Below, one piece after another: positions 61,425 to 64,000 of a stretch of DNA of 64,000 nucleotides; the first letter of the stretch is position 1, and the number at the start of each line of letters is the position of its first letter. Under the pieces are notes generated by a model that saw only the letters and a program-made list of their open reading frames with translations, was not told where the DNA came from and searched no databases. Where the stretch lies: assembly GCA_032622095.1 (NCBI GenBank), contig CP136064.1, positions 134,921,129-134,985,128 of the forward strand, read 5' to 3'. The DNA comes from Siphonodentalium dalli. Its lineage: Eukaryota > Mollusca > Scaphopoda > Gadilida > Siphonodentaliidae. The position numbers were made by a program, and so were the translations under genes.

Positions 61425-62744
61425 CTATCTGGGTTGTTATGAAATTCTGTGTATGAACATGAAGTCTCACTTTAATGAATTGTGGATGAATTGACGTGTG
61501 TCAACTTGAAGTGTGACTTTAATGAATTGACAATGACTGCAATTTCCTTCGCAGAAGGAAATCAGTTGTTAGAGCAGGTGAAATTTGGAATGTCACTTTA
61601 ATGTTGAAGTGCAACTTTGAGATGACTGTGGAAATGTTGATTGCTATGAAAATGAAACTTCCCTTTAAAGATTACAATGGGTACTGATTTATATCTTCAC
61701 CGAAGACAGACAGAAACAGATGTTGACTATTCGTTTTGAGTGTGTTTTATTTACGCTGAACTTCAAGTGAAGTCCAATGAATGTACTGGTTCTCTGTCCT
61801 GTCCTACGCTGCAAAGTTATTGTTTACAGCTGATGTTACAACTTCCGGTTTGACCCGGTGACCTTTCGAGCTCTTCTGTGCCCGTCGGTGGAAATGGTCA
61901 CCTCGAGGTGATTGCAGACTATAAAATGTTCACAAGTGCTCAGAAATTAGGTGAATCTTCCTCTGGGTCCAAAGTCCTTAAAGCGCTTCTTCTCGTCCCC
62001 TCTGTATATATACGTATATATAAACGAAGTTTGATCCGAAAACGGATTTTGCAGCCTCTGCAAAATATGTGTGACATATAATGCAATATGATTCTTTTTT
62101 GCCATAAATCGACTGATTTATCAAATCGACTGTATTTAATGTCCGAGACAGTCACTTAGACATTCTCGCAACCAGCTTTGCAAGTGCAGAGCTGTGTACA
62201 TCTCATATCCATCTGCATATTTAATTGCTGCAATGGTCAGTTGATATACAAAACATAAAATTTCACGAAGAGCGTTTATTTATTAAATAACATACTTGTC
62301 CATATATGTATAGCAGATGATGAGATAGTTATGACAGAAAGCTCACAAGGGGGGATTCAAATAACAAAGTATTCCCATGTTCATGAAATTATATGTATAA
62401 CGAGTGTGAAATATGTCTCGATATTTATTGACTTACTGTATTTTCGCGACAATAAAAACAGTATGTGACTTTAAGTTAATTTTATGGGTGAGATATGGGT
62501 CACAGGCAGCGACGGGCACCCTCATTGGATTCAGCATACTTGAATTATGCTAGAAAACTTAGTTTCATGCTTTCCCCCAAAAATGCCTCTTGTGTTCTAG
62601 TATTCCACAAATGTGGCTTTCCCGACCAGACTATATTGTGTAGACTAGTATGAGAGAGCTATGTTACTAATTACCAGCATTTCAGAGCTATATATACTTT
62701 TACAAAGGGTGTGGCTTACCTTACTACTACCCACACTACTACCC

Positions 62745-63098
62745 ACATAAGAACTATATTTTGCTATATTTTAGTCATTATAACATAACAACAACTATTA
62801 ATGAATTGTTCACCAAAGATATGCTAACATGAGTCAGTTTAGTTGGTTAAAATTGTCATAATATTCAGTCATATGAGCATTTCTTCGATGCTGGGTATGT
62901 CCCTAGCAACCGTTGCTACCAACATAAGTACTAAATTGTGCTATATTCTAGTCAGGCTTACCAAAACAACAACTATTATGGATTTGTTGACCATAGATAT
63001 TCTACATTTGTCAGTACATTCGTTAAAATTGTCATAATATCAGCGATATGTGAATTTCTTCAATGCCGGGTAGTTGCCTAGCAACCGTTGCTAAGGAA
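62745..63098 (+). repeat. 177-bp tandem pair, U7
   Basis: Co-linear with U2, palindromes intact. Confidence 0.9.
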
Positions 63099-63832
63099 GA
63101 TCATGTCGCGAATGCCTCCATATCTGAAAATTGTCAGTAGGGCGTGAGGAACATATGTGCCAAATTTCATGCTTGTATCACCTTTTGAACAATTGTTCGT
63201 ACACCAAGCGCCTGGACTATATTAGGTATTAAAGATATTCTATGAAAATAAAGTTCTGGAGACAACTTCCAATTGAATGTATATAATGGCTACTAGTATG
63301 TGTTCCAGTTTTTTGGCCTTAGTTTTTGGTATTTCATCAAATTATCAAATTAGTGCCTTCTTGTAATCAAACTTGGCCGTTTTTGACATCAAAATGAAGC
63401 AAAGTCAACACAAGAAAGCTGCCAATGATTAGATCACAAGTTCAAATGGACCAACTGATTAAAACAACACAAGTAGTCACCCTAATCGCTTTCAAAACAA
63501 AATCACACCTTCGCTGTGAAAGCCCTGAGTAACAATCACTTTATTATATCTTAACCTGTTAACTGTGAATGCCAAGAATAGCATCACTTTATTGACAGTA
63601 TTGATCATCAAACAATAAATATATACATATCAATATATAAGTGGGTAAAAACATTAATAAAAATAGCTGTGCCTTCAGATTTATAGATGTAAGATTGACA
63701 ACATAATTTTGTAAAAATTTTATTAAGTCAGGTTAAAACAAATCTAAAACATTTTGAAGCAATAACACAAACAGAGCAAACAATAAAAATAAATTTAATG
63801 TTCTATTCTACTAATATATATATAATATATAT

Positions 63833-63969
63833 AGCCAAGGTCCCAGTTAGCCAAAGGTCCCAGTTAGCCAAGGTCCCAGTTGGTCAATGTCCCAGTTAGC
63901 CAAGGTCCCAGTTAGCCGAAAGTCCCAGTTAGCCAAGGTCCCAGTTAGCTGGCATTCCCCCCCCCCCCC
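63833..63969 (+). repeat. GTCCCAGTT minisatellite and poly-C, U7
   Basis: Seven boxes, 13 C, close to the window end. Confidence 0.93.
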
Positions 63970-64000
63970 ACCACAATCACCATGCCTCCCGAACCGCACA

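Larger units (their letters stand above)
1..64000. repeat. Macrosatellite: tandem array of ~8.5-kb units (at least 7 copies)
   Basis: The same sequence recurs head to tail from end to end. The word TAAGTACCATTTCGG occurs at 1, 10331, 18821, 27320, 35742, 44987 and 60292. Spacings are 10330, 8490, 8499, 8422, 9245 and 15305 bp, and the odd lengths are fully explained by visible internal duplications, deletions and insertions. All units have the same orientation. By-eye identity is very high, with a few single-base differences per kilobase. The unit carries no convincing gene, so this is a long-period satellite rather than a gene cluster. Both array ends lie outside the window. Its chromosomal role (heterochromatin, centromere or telomere proximity, transcribed cluster) cannot be read from sequence. 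Confidence 0.97.
60292..64000 (+). repeat. Macrosatellite unit U7 (partial, cut by window end)
   Basis: This is the first 3709 bp of a further unit, ending just after the poly-C tract of the minisatellite. It has the undeleted 62160-62630 region, unlike U5 and U6. It shares TTGTTCGTACACC (near 63195) with the second sub-copies of U5 and U6, and AAAAATTTTATTAAG (near 63713) with the second sub-copy of U6. Its trinucleotide and CGACGTCGGC tracts have private length variants. Confidence 0.95.

Noticed and set aside
1-64000. CRISPR array or rDNA spacer as explanation of the periodicity
   Set aside because: Period is ~8.5 kb with no short repeat-spacer pattern, and no rRNA sequence is present in any unit.

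Overview
The window is eukaryotic and essentially non-coding. It is part of a macrosatellite: an array of at least seven head-to-tail units of about 8.5 kb. By eye the copies differ by only a few single-base changes per kilobase. AT-rich sequence, trinucleotide and homopolymer tracts, splice-donor-like and AATAAA sites, fragments of non-LTR retrotransposons and the lack of any long ORF all point to an animal genome. The frequent TACATGTA and ACCGGTAT words and the CGACGTCGGC palindromic satellites recall bivalve mollusc genomes, but that placement is a weak inference. I see no rRNA, tRNA, CRISPR array or intact protein-coding gene.

Layout, taking TAAGTACCATTTCGG as an arbitrary unit start: U1 1-10330, U2 10331-18820, U3 18821-27319, U4 27320-35741, U5 35742-44986, U6 44987-60291, U7 60292-64000 (cut by the window end). 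U2 (8490 bp) and U3 (8499 bp) are the plain form. In order, a unit carries: an AT-rich lead; an ATC/ACC trinucleotide tract; a CpG-rich CGACGTCGGC array; hairpins and a promoter-like site; a 177-bp tandem pair with RFX-like palindromes; a GTCCCAGTTAGCCAAG minisatellite ending in poly-C; a minus-strand remnant that looks like the tail of a LINE ORF2; an AT-rich stretch; a 76-codon ORF; a short second CGACGTCGGC array; a long unassigned stretch with small overlapping ORFs; and a 49-bp repeat followed by a TTTCGCTAT-rich tract.

The other units are edited versions of this plan. U1 has an internal 1.83-kb tandem duplication. U2 has a micro-inversion. U4 has a 104-bp deletion and a frameshift in the LINE-tail remnant. 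U5 and U6 share a 456-bp deletion and an internal 2.38-kb duplication with the same breakpoints, so they descend from one rearranged unit. U5 then lost about 1.22 kb. U6 gained a 129-bp expansion of the trinucleotide tract, a 773-bp truncated LINE with a 6-bp target-site duplication, and a 3.94-kb element with short inverted termini and a large internal palindrome. Small diagnostic variants change stepwise from left to right, as expected if neighbouring units homogenise by unequal exchange or gene conversion.

No gene pathway can be described. The biological interest is the array itself: its high identity, its layered rearrangement history, and the repeated regulatory-looking palindromes that could make it a transcribed or chromatin-organising locus.
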